From contig JAYKIB010000292.1 in the NCBI GenBank assembly GCA_035285005.1, positions 1 to 7,073 on the forward strand: 7,073 nucleotides of DNA. The letters run 5' to 3'. This DNA comes from Prochlorothrix sp035285005 (lineage in GTDB: Bacteria; Cyanobacteriota; Cyanobacteriia; Prochlorotrichales; Prochlorotrichaceae). Position numbers and translations under genes: made by a program. The first letter of the stretch is position 1. Every line of letters begins with the position of its first letter. Below, piece by piece: positions 1 through 5,629 of the stretch. The notes under the pieces were generated by a model. That model was not told where the DNA came from and searched no databases. It was given only the letters and a program-made list of their open reading frames with translations.

Positions 1-57
1 TTGCAGTGGCAACTAGCGGGCATGACAACACCACCCTTTGATCCTCACTCTCGTTGA
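1..57 (+). CDS. possible C-terminal tail of an upstream gene (partial)
   Basis: Frame 1 is open from the window edge to a TGA at 55-57 and would encode an 18-residue tail ending in TPPFDPHSR. The stop lies three bases before the ATG of the next gene, a spacing that would suit translational coupling in an operon. Eighteen open codons can easily occur by chance and no family can be recognised, so this is only a possibility. Confidence 0.3.
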   Translation: MQWQLAGMTTPPFDPHSR

Positions 58-60
58 TAT

Positions 61-915
61 ATGAGCAATCCTTTCATGACTCGCCGTCAAACCTTGCGTC
101 AGTCACTCCAGCAACCTAAAATTCTGTCTGCTCCAGCTATTTATGACTGTATTGGCGCGAAGCTAGCCGAAAATGCTGGGTTTGAAGCAATTTTTACCAG
201 TGGCTTTGGGACCTCCGCCGCCCTGTTGGGATTACCGGACATGGGCTTTTTGACGGCAACGGAAATGTTGGAAATGGCGGGTAATATCGCCCGATCGGTG
301 CAAATTCCGGTGATTGCCGACTTGGATACGGGTTATGGTAACGAGCTGAATGTCAAGCGGACGATCGCCATGGCGGTGGAGCGGGGGATTAGTGGTGTCA
401 TCCTCGAGGATCAGGAGTGGCCCAAACGGTGCGGGCACTTTGAGGGTAAACGGGTCATCCCCGCAGAGGAGCAGGTCCAGAAGCTCAAGGCTGCCGCAGA
501 AGCACGGGGAGACAGTGGTTTAGTGATTGTGGCGCGGACCGATGCCCGAGCAGTGGAAGGGTTGGAGGCGGCGATCGCCCGCGCTCACAAATATCACCTT
601 GCCGGAGCGGATGTCATTTTTGTGGAAGCCCCCCAATCTCGGGAAGAACTGGACGCAGTTGCTCGGGCATTTCCTGAGGTTCCCCTGATGGCCAATGTGA
701 TTGAGGGAGGCAAAACGCCGTGTTTGTCGGCCCAGGAACTGGAGACCCTCGGCTATTCGTTGGTAGCCTATGCCCTATCGGGCTTGTTTGCGTCGGTGGG
801 CGCTGTGCGTGCTTATTTTCAGCAACTGCAGGCCACTGGTCAGGTAACGACGACCGAAGATTTGGTTCAATTTGAGGAGTTTAAGCGGCTGATTAATCTC
901 GATCGATACGCCTAA
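61..915 (+). CDS. isocitrate lyase/PEP mutase superfamily protein (probable 2-methylisocitrate lyase-like C-C lyase)
   Basis: The 284-residue product has the length and motif order of the PEP mutase/isocitrate lyase superfamily, cytosolic TIM-barrel enzymes that bind Mg2+ and cleave or rearrange C-C or P-C bonds of 2-oxo acid derivatives. Visible are SGFG at 47-50, the metal/substrate loop ADLDTGYGN at 86-94 (D87, D89), LEDQ at 115-118, KRCGH at 122-126, ARTDA at 158-162 and VEAP at 188-191. KRCGH with C124 is the lyase signature carrying the catalytic cysteine of isocitrate and methylisocitrate lyases; phosphonate mutases and the oxaloacetate decarboxylase branch usually differ there. The substrate (methylisocitrate, dimethylmalate or another) cannot be decided, and no propionate-pathway genes lie nearby. 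An in-frame TGA at 55-57 limits the start to ATG 61 or ATG 76; neither has a clear Shine-Dalgarno sequence. The start at 61 is kept because it gives the longer N-terminus. Confidence 0.88.
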   Translation: MSNPFMTRRQTLRQSLQQPKILSAPAIYDCIGAKLAENAGFEAIFTSGFGTSAALLGLPDMGFLTATEMLEMAGNIARSVQIPVIADLDTGYGNELNVKRTIAMAVERGISGVILEDQEWPKRCGHFEGKRVIPAEEQVQKLKAAAEARGDSGLVIVARTDARAVEGLEAAIARAHKYHLAGADVIFVEAPQSREELDAVARAFPEVPLMANVIEGGKTPCLSAQELETLGYSLVAYALSGLFASVGAVRAYFQQLQATGQVTTTEDLVQFEEFKRLINLDRYA

Positions 916-920
916 TCCTA

Positions 921-1019
921 GGGCACCTCGATTAATACAGATTTTCACCGCCATACCCACGGCAGAATTAGGGTTGGGTTGCGCGGCGAAGCCGCGCAAC
1001 CCAATTAATCGAGGTGCCC
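921..1019 (+). repeat. palindromic repeat element, copy A
   Basis: An approximately 99-bp element is bounded by a perfect 16-bp inverted repeat (GGGCACCTCGATTAAT at 921-936, its complement at 1004-1019). Its right half contains a perfect 14-bp hairpin (974-987 with 991-1004) closed by a GAA loop, centred on GGCGAAGCC. It begins six bases after the stop of the upstream enzyme gene. Close relatives lie at 4601-4703 (same orientation), 6564-6662 (inverted) and 6684-6767 (decayed). It contains no gene and resembles a REP/MITE-type non-autonomous element. It could fold in the mRNA and protect its 3' end, but no T-run follows, so a terminator role is not supported. Confidence 0.8.
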
Positions 1020-1027
1020 CCTGGGGA

Positions 1028-1165
1028 GTCCCTCGCCTCTGTACCGGACAAAACTTTGGAAACGCCTACCATACAAGGGTTTCAGACGATCAGACTCAAA
1101 TGCCTACCCTGTAAGGGTTTAGGGCCATTCTGATCACTTTTTTGTCCGGTACTGAGGTCCCTCGC
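1028..1165. mobile_element. MITE-like insertion with 17-bp terminal inverted repeats and 9-bp target duplication
   Basis: A 120-bp core (1037-1156) has terminal inverted repeats that match at 16 of 17 positions: CTCTGTACCGGACAAAA at 1037-1053 and the complement of CTCAGTACCGGACAAAA at 1140-1156. The same nine bases, GTCCCTCGC, directly abut both ends (1028-1036 and 1157-1165), as expected for a target-site duplication. No open frame could encode a transposase, so this is probably a non-autonomous MITE mobilised in trans or a relic internally deleted from an IS. A 9-bp duplication suits several IS families, including IS4-like ones; the parent family cannot be fixed from sequence alone. Confidence 0.78.
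1060..1120. repeat. pair of 23-bp direct repeats inside the MITE
   Basis: Two copies of a 23-bp unit lie at 1060-1082 and 1098-1120 with a period of 38 bp and 19 of 23 identical positions. The shared pattern is AAA, GCCTACC and AAGGGTTT with variable positions between. They fill most of the interior of the MITE-like element. The second copy can form a small hairpin (ACCCT 1106-1110 with AGGGT 1114-1118). Confidence 0.6.
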
Positions 1166-1196
1166 TACTCCTAATTCTAAGGAACCCCTCGATTCC

Positions 1197-1240
1197 TTGG
1201 TTTAGATGGCGAAGCCATCTAAACCAACCCGGGTCTTTTT
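1197..1240 (+). terminator. GAA-loop hairpin followed by a T-run (hairpin B), possible terminator
   Basis: A perfect 14-bp stem (1197-1210 with 1214-1227) is closed by a GAA loop; its centre is again GGCGAAGCC. A T-run at 1236-1240 follows after eight bases that include CCCGGG. The stem sequence differs from copy A, but CCTCGATT just upstream (1187-1194) recalls the element's outer arm, so this may be a shortened family member. It lies 280 bases after the nearest upstream stop and about 110 bases before larE, so it could end read-through transcripts before larE. The gap between stem and T-run makes a standard intrinsic terminator uncertain. Confidence 0.45.
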
Positions 1241-1347
1241 AAACTGCTGCCATGCCGGTATTCCGCAGTCTCAGGTATGGAAGGACGAAGTGCCGCTTCC
1301 CCTAACATATTCCTTGTCCCAATTTCTTAGGTATCCCTGCAAGTCCC

Positions 1348-2199
1348 ATGACTCCTGTTGCCCCCACTGATCCGGTCACCCTTGATCCAACCCTCACCCA
1401 GAAATATCAACACCTCCAGGCGATCTTCCAAGAGATGGGCTGTGCTTTGGTTGCCTACTCCGGTGGTATCGACAGCACCCTTGTGGCGAAACTTGCTGTC
1501 GATAGTCTGGGCGATCGGGCGATCGCCATCACCGCAGTCTCTCCCTCCTTACTCCCGGAAGACCTGGAAGATGCCCGCCTCCAAGCTGCTACCCTCGGCA
1601 TTACCCACGAAGAAGTCTCCACCCAGGAGCTGGACAACCCGGATTATGCCAGTAACCCGGTGAATCGCTGCTACTTCTGCAAAAGCGAACTCCATGATAC
1701 CCTCAAGCCCTTGGCCCTCGAACGGGGTTACCCCTATGTAATTGACGGGGTCAATGGCGATGACCTGCGGGACTATCGACCGGGGATCCAGGCCGCCAAA
1801 GAACGCGGAGCCCGATCGCCCCTGGCGGAAGCGAGCTTAACCAAGGCCGAAGTGCGGCAACTGTCTCAGTTCCTGGGACTGCCCTGGTGGGACAAACCCG
1901 CCCAACCCTGTCTTTCTTCCCGGTTTCCCTACGGTGAGGCGATTACCGCCGAAAAACTCCAGCGTGTGGGTCGCGCAGAGCGCTATCTGCGGCAATTGGG
2001 CTGGCGTCATATTCGGGTTCGATCAGCAGGGGACACCGCCCGCATTGAACTTCCCCTTGAGCAAATCCAAGAATTTGTCACGACCACCGATCTGCCCCAG
2101 TTGGTCACCGCCTTTCAAGACTATGGTTTTTTGTTTGTGACCCTCGATCTAGAAGGCTTCCAAAGCGGCAAGCTTAACCGTGTTTTAGGCATAACTTGA
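1348..2199 (+). CDS. larE: LarE-like ATP-dependent sulfur transferase, three-cysteine type
   Basis: The 283-residue protein belongs to the LarE family of PP-loop ATP pyrophosphatases. LarE adenylates a carboxylate of the pyridinium-dicarboxylate precursor and inserts sulfur, in the pathway to the nickel-pincer cofactor of lactate racemase-type enzymes. Visible are the PP-loop SGGIDS at 38-43, VNRCYFCKSEL with C108 and C111, DGVNGDD at 133-139, and AQPCLSSRFPYG with C188, at the position of the sacrificial cysteine of Lactobacillus LarE. The CxxC pair plus the downstream cysteine is the pattern described for [4Fe-4S]-dependent LarE proteins, so I infer a cluster enzyme rather than a single-turnover sulfur donor. 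larA, larB and larC are absent here, so the client enzyme is unknown. ATG 1348 is the only plausible start: the frame is closed by TAA at 1303-1305 and has no other ATG or GTG; no good Shine-Dalgarno is visible. Confidence 0.85.
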   Translation: MTPVAPTDPVTLDPTLTQKYQHLQAIFQEMGCALVAYSGGIDSTLVAKLAVDSLGDRAIAITAVSPSLLPEDLEDARLQAATLGITHEEVSTQELDNPDYASNPVNRCYFCKSELHDTLKPLALERGYPYVIDGVNGDDLRDYRPGIQAAKERGARSPLAEASLTKAEVRQLSQFLGLPWWDKPAQPCLSSRFPYGEAITAEKLQRVGRAERYLRQLGWRHIRVRSAGDTARIELPLEQIQEFVTTTDLPQLVTAFQDYGFLFVTLDLEGFQSGKLNRVLGIT

Positions 2200-2304
2200 G
2201 ACTGCTAAGCAACGTGATGCTCTTAGTCCCAATTGCTGGGATCCACCATGATTGCTGTATCCCTTCCCCGATCCTCTGCCCTGCTACCATAGGTTCCGAT
2301 TCCC

Positions 2305-2362
2305 AAAACTCTAACCCCCCACCTGCTAGCCAACGAAAGTGCAGCAACAGATGGGGGGTTAG
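2305..2362 (-). terminator. probable glnA terminator (hairpin plus short T-run on the minus strand)
   Basis: CTAACCCCCCACCTG at 2311-2325 pairs with CAGATGGGGGGTTAG at 2348-2362, 14 of 15 positions complementary, around a 22-base loop. Read on the minus strand the stem is followed within a few bases by four T's (AAAA at 2305-2308 on the plus strand). It lies between the converging larE and glnA genes, 64 bases past the glnA stop. The T-run is short, so termination may be partial; on the plus strand no T-run follows. Confidence 0.5.
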
Positions 2363-2390
2363 GTGGGCAGAACCATTGATCTGCATCAAG

Positions 2391-2412
2391 CCCCTCTCCC
2401 GAGGAAGAGGGG
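2391..2412. repeat. C/G-rich hairpin directly after glnA
   Basis: CCCCTCTCCC at 2391-2400 can pair with GGAAGAGGGG at 2403-2412 with one mismatch, about 14 bases past the glnA stop. It resembles the CCCCTCTCCC-type short inverted repeats scattered in many cyanobacterial genomes. No T-run follows on either strand, so it is better viewed as a repeat or mRNA 3'-end hairpin than as a terminator. Confidence 0.4.
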
Positions 2413-2425
2413 AGGAGGGCAAATC

Positions 2426-3847
2426 CTACACGTCGTAGTACAGCGCCAACTCGTAGGGGTGGGGACGCAGACGCATGGGGTTCACCTCATTGTCGAGCTT
2501 GTACTCGATCCAGTTGGTGATGAAGTCTTCCGTAAAGACACCGCCCGCCGTCAGGAAGTCATGATCCGCTTCCAGTGCCTTCAGGGCATCCAGCAGAGAG
2601 CCGGGAGTCGAAGGAATCTTGGCCAGCTCCTCAGGGCTGAGGTCATAAATGTCCACATCCAGAGGAGAACCGGGATCGATTTGGTTCTTAATCCCGTCGA
2701 TCCCAGCGCAGAGCATCACGGCAAAGGCCAGGTAGGGGTTTGCGGTAGCATCGGGGCAACGGAACTCCAGACGCTTCGCCTTGGGATTGGCACCGGTCAG
2801 AGGAATCCGCACCGATGCAGACCGGTTCCCTTGGGAGTAGGCCAGGTTCACCGGAGCCTCAAAACCGGGTACCAATCGCTTATAGGAGTTGGTGCTGGGG
2901 TTGCTGAAGGCCAGGATAGCGGGGGCATGCTTGAGGATGCCGCCGATGTACCAGAGGGCGGTCTGACTCAGGTTGGCATAGCCGTCACCAAAGAAGGTGG
3001 GCTCGCCATTATTCCAGATCGACTGGTGAGTGTGCATCCCAGAGCCATTGTCGTTAAACAGGGGCTTGGGCATGAAGGTGACCGTCTTGCCGTAGCGCTT
3101 AGCCACATTCTTAATGCAGTACTTGTAGATCATGAGCCAGTCAGCGGCTTCGATCAACTCACCGAAGCGGATCCCCAGCTCACACTGGCCGCCCGTGGCT
3201 ACTTCATGGTGGTGCTTCTCAATGGGCACCCCCAGTTGACCCATGGTCAGCAGCATTTCGCTCCGCATGTCCTGGGATGTATCCGTGGGCGCAACGGGGA
3301 AATAGCCTTCCTTATAACGGGGCTTATAGGCCAGGTTGCCACCCTCTTCTTCCCGACCTGTATTCCAACGACCTTCCACGCTATCGACGTAGTAGTAAGC
3401 GGAGTGCTCATTCTGGTCGAAGCGCACATCATCAAAGATGAAGAACTCAGCTTCTGGGCCAAAGAAGGCCGTGTCACCGATGCCCGTAGTCTTGAGGTAG
3501 TCGACCGCTTTCTGGGCAATGGCACGGGGGCAGCGATCGTACAGGGCACCGGTGCGAGGCTCCTTAATCGTACAGATCATGCTGAGGGTCGGTTCCTTCA
3601 TGAAGGGATCGATCCACGCCGTGTTGGGATCCGGAACCATGCACATATCGGACTCGTTGATTGCCTTCCAGCCCCGGATACTGGATCCATCAAAGGCAAC
3701 CCCTGCGTCGAAGCTATCTAAGTCGATTTGCGACTTATGAAGGGTGAGGTGCTGCCAGATTCCTGGCATATCAATAAATTTCAGATCAATGAGTTCAATA
3801 TTCTCATTTTCGATCCATTGCAGAATGTCTTGGGGCGTTTTAGACAT
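2426..3847 (-). CDS. glnA: type I glutamine synthetase
   Basis: The 473-residue protein is a full-length GlnA, the dodecameric cytosolic enzyme that makes glutamine from glutamate, ammonium and ATP, the entry step of the GS-GOGAT cycle. Active-site motifs are in order: DGSS at 53-56; GPEAEFF at 130-136 (metal ligands E132, E134); HHHEV at 212-216 and E223; NGSGMHTH at 267-274 (H272); KRLVPGFEAP at 323-332; R342 and R347; and EFRCPDA at 361-367. YDLSPEE at 401-407 matches the segment carrying the adenylylated tyrosine in enterobacteria, but cyanobacterial type I enzymes are known to be controlled by small inactivating factors (GifA/GifB) instead; no gif gene is visible here. The ATG start is supported by AAGGAG six bases upstream (3854-3859). 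Transcription is predicted from an NtcA-type promoter about 340 bases upstream. The gene converges with larE. Confidence 0.98.
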   Translation of the reverse strand: MSKTPQDILQWIENENIELIDLKFIDMPGIWQHLTLHKSQIDLDSFDAGVAFDGSSIRGWKAINESDMCMVPDPNTAWIDPFMKEPTLSMICTIKEPRTGALYDRCPRAIAQKAVDYLKTTGIGDTAFFGPEAEFFIFDDVRFDQNEHSAYYYVDSVEGRWNTGREEEGGNLAYKPRYKEGYFPVAPTDTSQDMRSEMLLTMGQLGVPIEKHHHEVATGGQCELGIRFGELIEAADWLMIYKYCIKNVAKRYGKTVTFMPKPLFNDNGSGMHTHQSIWNNGEPTFFGDGYANLSQTALWYIGGILKHAPAILAFSNPSTNSYKRLVPGFEAPVNLAYSQGNRSASVRIPLTGANPKAKRLEFRCPDATANPYLAFAVMLCAGIDGIKNQIDPGSPLDVDIYDLSPEELAKIPSTPGSLLDALKALEADHDFLTAGGVFTEDFITNWIEYKLDNEVNPMRLRPHPYELALYYDV

Positions 3848-4187
3848 TAACTACTCCTTGAGACTGACTAACGAGACGCGCGATGGGGTTGGCTTCAGGG
3901 GATTGTGTGACCAGGGAAGCTTGAAGCATGAGCAAATCGGGTGCCCCGTTGAAGCTTGGCTTGTGAGCCGGTTATGTTAGGCCATAACTGGTCCAGAAAC
4001 TTGGTTCTCACAACGACGCTTCCAGCAGAGTTCGAGGTATCTGCCGCTGGTGATCCCACTGAGGGTTGCACTGTAAATATGAATGAAACAATCCTAACCA
4101 GCTGAGTTGTGAACCCCCACGGATTTTTAGGAATCAGTGGGATGCAACGGCTCAAGAACCGGGTTAGATCATTTTCATTCCATAACT
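3848..4187 (-). promoter_or_regulatory. predicted long structured 5' leader of glnA
   Basis: If transcription starts just after the -10 box at 4193-4198, glnA has an untranslated leader of roughly 340 bases. It can form a perfect 10-bp long-range stem (ATCCCACTGA at 4053-4062 with its complement at 4134-4143). Nested inside is a second stem, TCCTAA 4092-4097 with TTAGGA 4127-4132. A separate hairpin at 3968-3991 has an arm CCGGTTATG and eight of nine pairs. I could not match the conserved core of the known cyanobacterial glnA-type glutamine aptamer. An internal, closer start site is possible. No convincing upstream reading frame was found. Confidence 0.35.
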
Positions 4188-4192
4188 GAATT

Positions 4193-4234
4193 ATCCTAGG
4201 GGACGCGATCCGGGGCTTTTGTATTCAGATATAC
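4193..4234 (-). promoter_or_regulatory. NtcA-activated glnA promoter
   Basis: GTATTCAGATATAC at 4221-4234 is a perfect GTA-N8-TAC site for NtcA, the CRP-family nitrogen regulator that responds to 2-oxoglutarate. Exactly 22 bases downstream on the minus strand lies TAGGAT (4193-4198), a TAN3T -10 box. This site, spacing and -10 box are the canonical layout of NtcA class II activated promoters, in which NtcA replaces the -35 element. The orientation fits glnA; on the plus strand no TAN3T box stands at the matching distance. A start near 4186-4187 is inferred. Confidence 0.85.
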
Positions 4235-4500
4235 AAAATATCTCCCTGAGGGTTAAGTCTTTCCGTTATTTCTCCCTAGTTTGGGTGACACGGTTAAGCA
4301 TTGCTGAGTTTTATAGCAATAGATTTAGCAACGGACTGCTTTGCGAGTGAATTGCGAGGCCGGTATGGCTCCGCGCAGCCGGGAACACTATTGTCGTCAG
4401 ACGTGCCCTACGCAACTTGAGTGATTATGCGATGGGACTTGGAGTTTGATGAATCTGGGTATCTGCTAAAGATCCCAGTCAAAGGCTAAGGGATGTCTTG
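4235..4500. other. intergenic stretch without recognised features
   Basis: Both strands are broken by stops, and I see no RNA gene, convincing promoter or family repeat. A small GC-rich potential hairpin, GGCT and AGCC around CCGCGC near 4368-4381, is the only local structure noted. Confidence 0.5.
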
Positions 4501-4508
4501 ATCAATAT

Positions 4509-4535
4509 GGGTTGCGCAGCGAAGTTGCCCAACCC
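4509..4535. repeat. decayed GAA-loop hairpin (hairpin C)
   Basis: GGGTTG at 4509-4514 pairs with CAACCC at 4530-4535, and after a symmetric C/C mismatch GCA at 4516-4518 pairs with TGC at 4526-4528 around GCGAAGT. It closely resembles the inner hairpin of copy A (GGGTTGCGC...) but lacks the 16-bp outer arms, so it is probably a remnant of the same family just upstream of copy D. Confidence 0.5.
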
Positions 4536-4550
4536 CACTCTGATCTTGGC

Positions 4551-4602
4551 GTCGTCACCCATGGCGACCATCATTTGCGTTGTCATCCATGGCGACCACC
4601 AG
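4551..4602. repeat. tandem direct repeat, two 24-bp units
   Basis: Units at 4551-4574 and 4579-4602 match at 20 of 24 positions with a period of 28 bp; both contain the block CCATGGCGACCA. They sit between the decayed hairpin C and element copy D. No open frame of credible length uses them. Confidence 0.6.
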
Positions 4603-4703
4603 CTGGGCACCTCGATATAGATTTTTACCCCAGTACCCACGACAGAATTAGGGTTGTGGCGCGCGGCGAAGCCGCGCACCCCAATTAATTGGGGTGCCCA
4701 GCT
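4601..4703 (+). repeat. palindromic repeat element, copy D
   Basis: This element matches copy A over its whole length and in the same orientation: outer arm GGGCACCTCGAT, a spacer with TACCCACGACAGAATTAGGG, the GGCGAAGCC hairpin core (stem 4661-4667 with 4671-4677) and a closing arm. The outer inverted repeat is a perfect 11 bp here (AGCTGGGCACC at 4601-4611 with 4693-4703). It differs from A by scattered substitutions and a few missing bases. It lies about 150 bases beyond the 3' end of the bilin-lyase gene. Confidence 0.78.
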
Positions 4704-4854
4704 TATAAAGAGTCAAAAGCTTACTCCTATATCGATCGCAACCGACCTTGTTGTGAGGGATGGAGGTGGAGGGTAGTCCCCCGAGCAGGGAGGAGCTGCT
4801 CCTATGGCCATGAGTCTCAGGCCAAATATTCCTCAGGTCAAACGACTTCCTCGA
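4704..4854. other. intergenic stretch downstream of the bilin-lyase gene
   Basis: No gene is seen. A 6-bp hairpin (GAGCAG 4783-4788 with CTGCTC 4796-4801) lies some 55 bases past the lyase stop, but no T-run follows it on the minus strand, so it is not called a terminator. Confidence 0.4.
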
Positions 4855-5493
4855 TCAGCCCCGGTGTACTTCCGAGGCAAAGGTCTGATCCTTGATGAAT
4901 TTTAATGCCCCCATCTCCGATCCCCAGATTTGCTCACGGCTTTGGAGATCAAAGCCCCGATCGCGGCTCGTCCAACTCTGTTCGGTCAAAATGGCTTCAC
5001 TGACTAGATAGGTTTCCTGTCCTTGCCAGGGCACGAGACAGCGGCCTGGATTTCGTAACCTCCCCACAAAACAGGTCTCCGTTTCTCCCCTCTCCAGGGC
5101 AAACACCATGGAGCAGTCTTTTTTGAAGATTAATGTGGACAGGTCCAAATCGCGTAAACGCTCAGGATCGAATCCGGCCCCGACATACCTCTGGGGATTG
5201 GGCAATCGATAATTTTCCACCTCAATTCCTAGCCCGTCTTGCCACACGAGCCGGTGTACGACCTGCCGATAGGGCCGATCTAGCGCATAGCCATAGGCTT
5301 GTTCCCCATAGAGGCCGATGCAGTCACCAAAGCCCTGGGGAAGGGGCCGAAACACCAGTTCAATCTGGCCATAGCGGCCTGGATTCTCTGTCACCTGTTG
5401 GGCATTGCTAAAGGTTCCAGCGAGCCATTGGGCAAACTGCACTAATCTTGGAGGCTGGTTGTGGGGATAGGGGGTCTCTGAATCTGGGTTCAC
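4855..5493 (-). CDS. CpcT/CpeT-family phycobiliprotein chromophore lyase
   Basis: The protein has the hallmarks of the CpcT/CpeT family, lyases that attach phycocyanobilin (CpcT) or phycoerythrobilin (CpeT) to a cysteine of phycobiliprotein beta subunits in the cytosol. Numbered from the longer TTG frame at 5520, these are LAGTFSNAQQ at 33-42, EQAYGYALDRPYRQ at 73-86, C161 and PWQG at 164-167, SEAILTEQSWTSRDRG at 174-189 and QIWGSEMGALKF at 197-208. Which bilin or subunit it serves cannot be told, so no symbol is given. The frame has no usable ATG: the options are TTG 5520 without a ribosome site, or GTG 5493 preceded by GGGAGA seven bases upstream. GTG is preferred and gives 212 residues, close to the usual 195-200. 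It lies 136 bases downstream of nadC on the same strand and may be co-transcribed. No phycobilisome structural gene is nearby. Confidence 0.85.
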   Translation of the reverse strand: MNPDSETPYPHNQPPRLVQFAQWLAGTFSNAQQVTENPGRYGQIELVFRPLPQGFGDCIGLYGEQAYGYALDRPYRQVVHRLVWQDGLGIEVENYRLPNPQRYVGAGFDPERLRDLDLSTLIFKKDCSMVFALERGETETCFVGRLRNPGRCLVPWQGQETYLVSEAILTEQSWTSRDRGFDLQSREQIWGSEMGALKFIKDQTFASEVHRG

Positions 5494-5534
5494 AGTCTTG
5501 TCTCCCGAACATCCTGGCAACGCTGAGTGGATGT

Positions 5535-5546
5535 GCTAGCGCTAGC
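5535..5546. repeat. 12-bp perfect palindrome between nadC and the lyase gene
   Basis: GCTAGCGCTAGC is a perfect 12-bp palindrome lying about 40 bases upstream of the preferred lyase start. It could be an operator half-site pair or simply two overlapping GCTAGC words; nothing else in the window repeats it. Confidence 0.35.
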
Positions 5547-5629
5547 GTAACCGATCGCTGCACCTCAGTTGCCCTCTCCCCCTACCGTAATGGATCGGCC
5601 TGTGGGGAACCTATCCAGTCCTTAGTCAT

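Noticed and set aside
775..999. Minus-strand open frame starting MRGFAAQPNPNS
   Set aside because: Its N-terminal half is translation of palindromic copy A and the rest is antisense to the upstream enzyme. The same peptide start recurs at 4479-4679 because copy D is the same repeat.
2363..3721. Long open frame of 452 codons on the plus strand
   Set aside because: It is antisense to glnA, whose frame carries every active-site motif. The plus-strand product matches no family I recognise and is explained by codon bias of the real gene.
3895..4155. Possible 86-codon upstream frame in the glnA leader
   Set aside because: It needs a TTG start without a Shine-Dalgarno sequence, and its composition looks non-coding. 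It overlaps the predicted leader stems.
3848..4187. Known glutamine riboswitch (glnA motif) in the glnA leader
   Set aside because: I searched by eye for the conserved aptamer core and could not place it. A covariance-model scan would be decisive.
4300..4450. tRNA or other small structured RNA
   Set aside because: GC-rich short stems are present, but no cloverleaf, T-loop or anticodon arm pattern could be assembled.
4479..4679. Minus-strand 66-codon frame starting MRGFAARHNPNS
   Set aside because: It is made of copy D, the 24-bp tandem repeat and hairpin C. There is no ribosome site or coding character.
4783..4801. Terminator for the bilin-lyase gene
   Set aside because: The stem is only 6 bp and no T-run follows on the minus strand.
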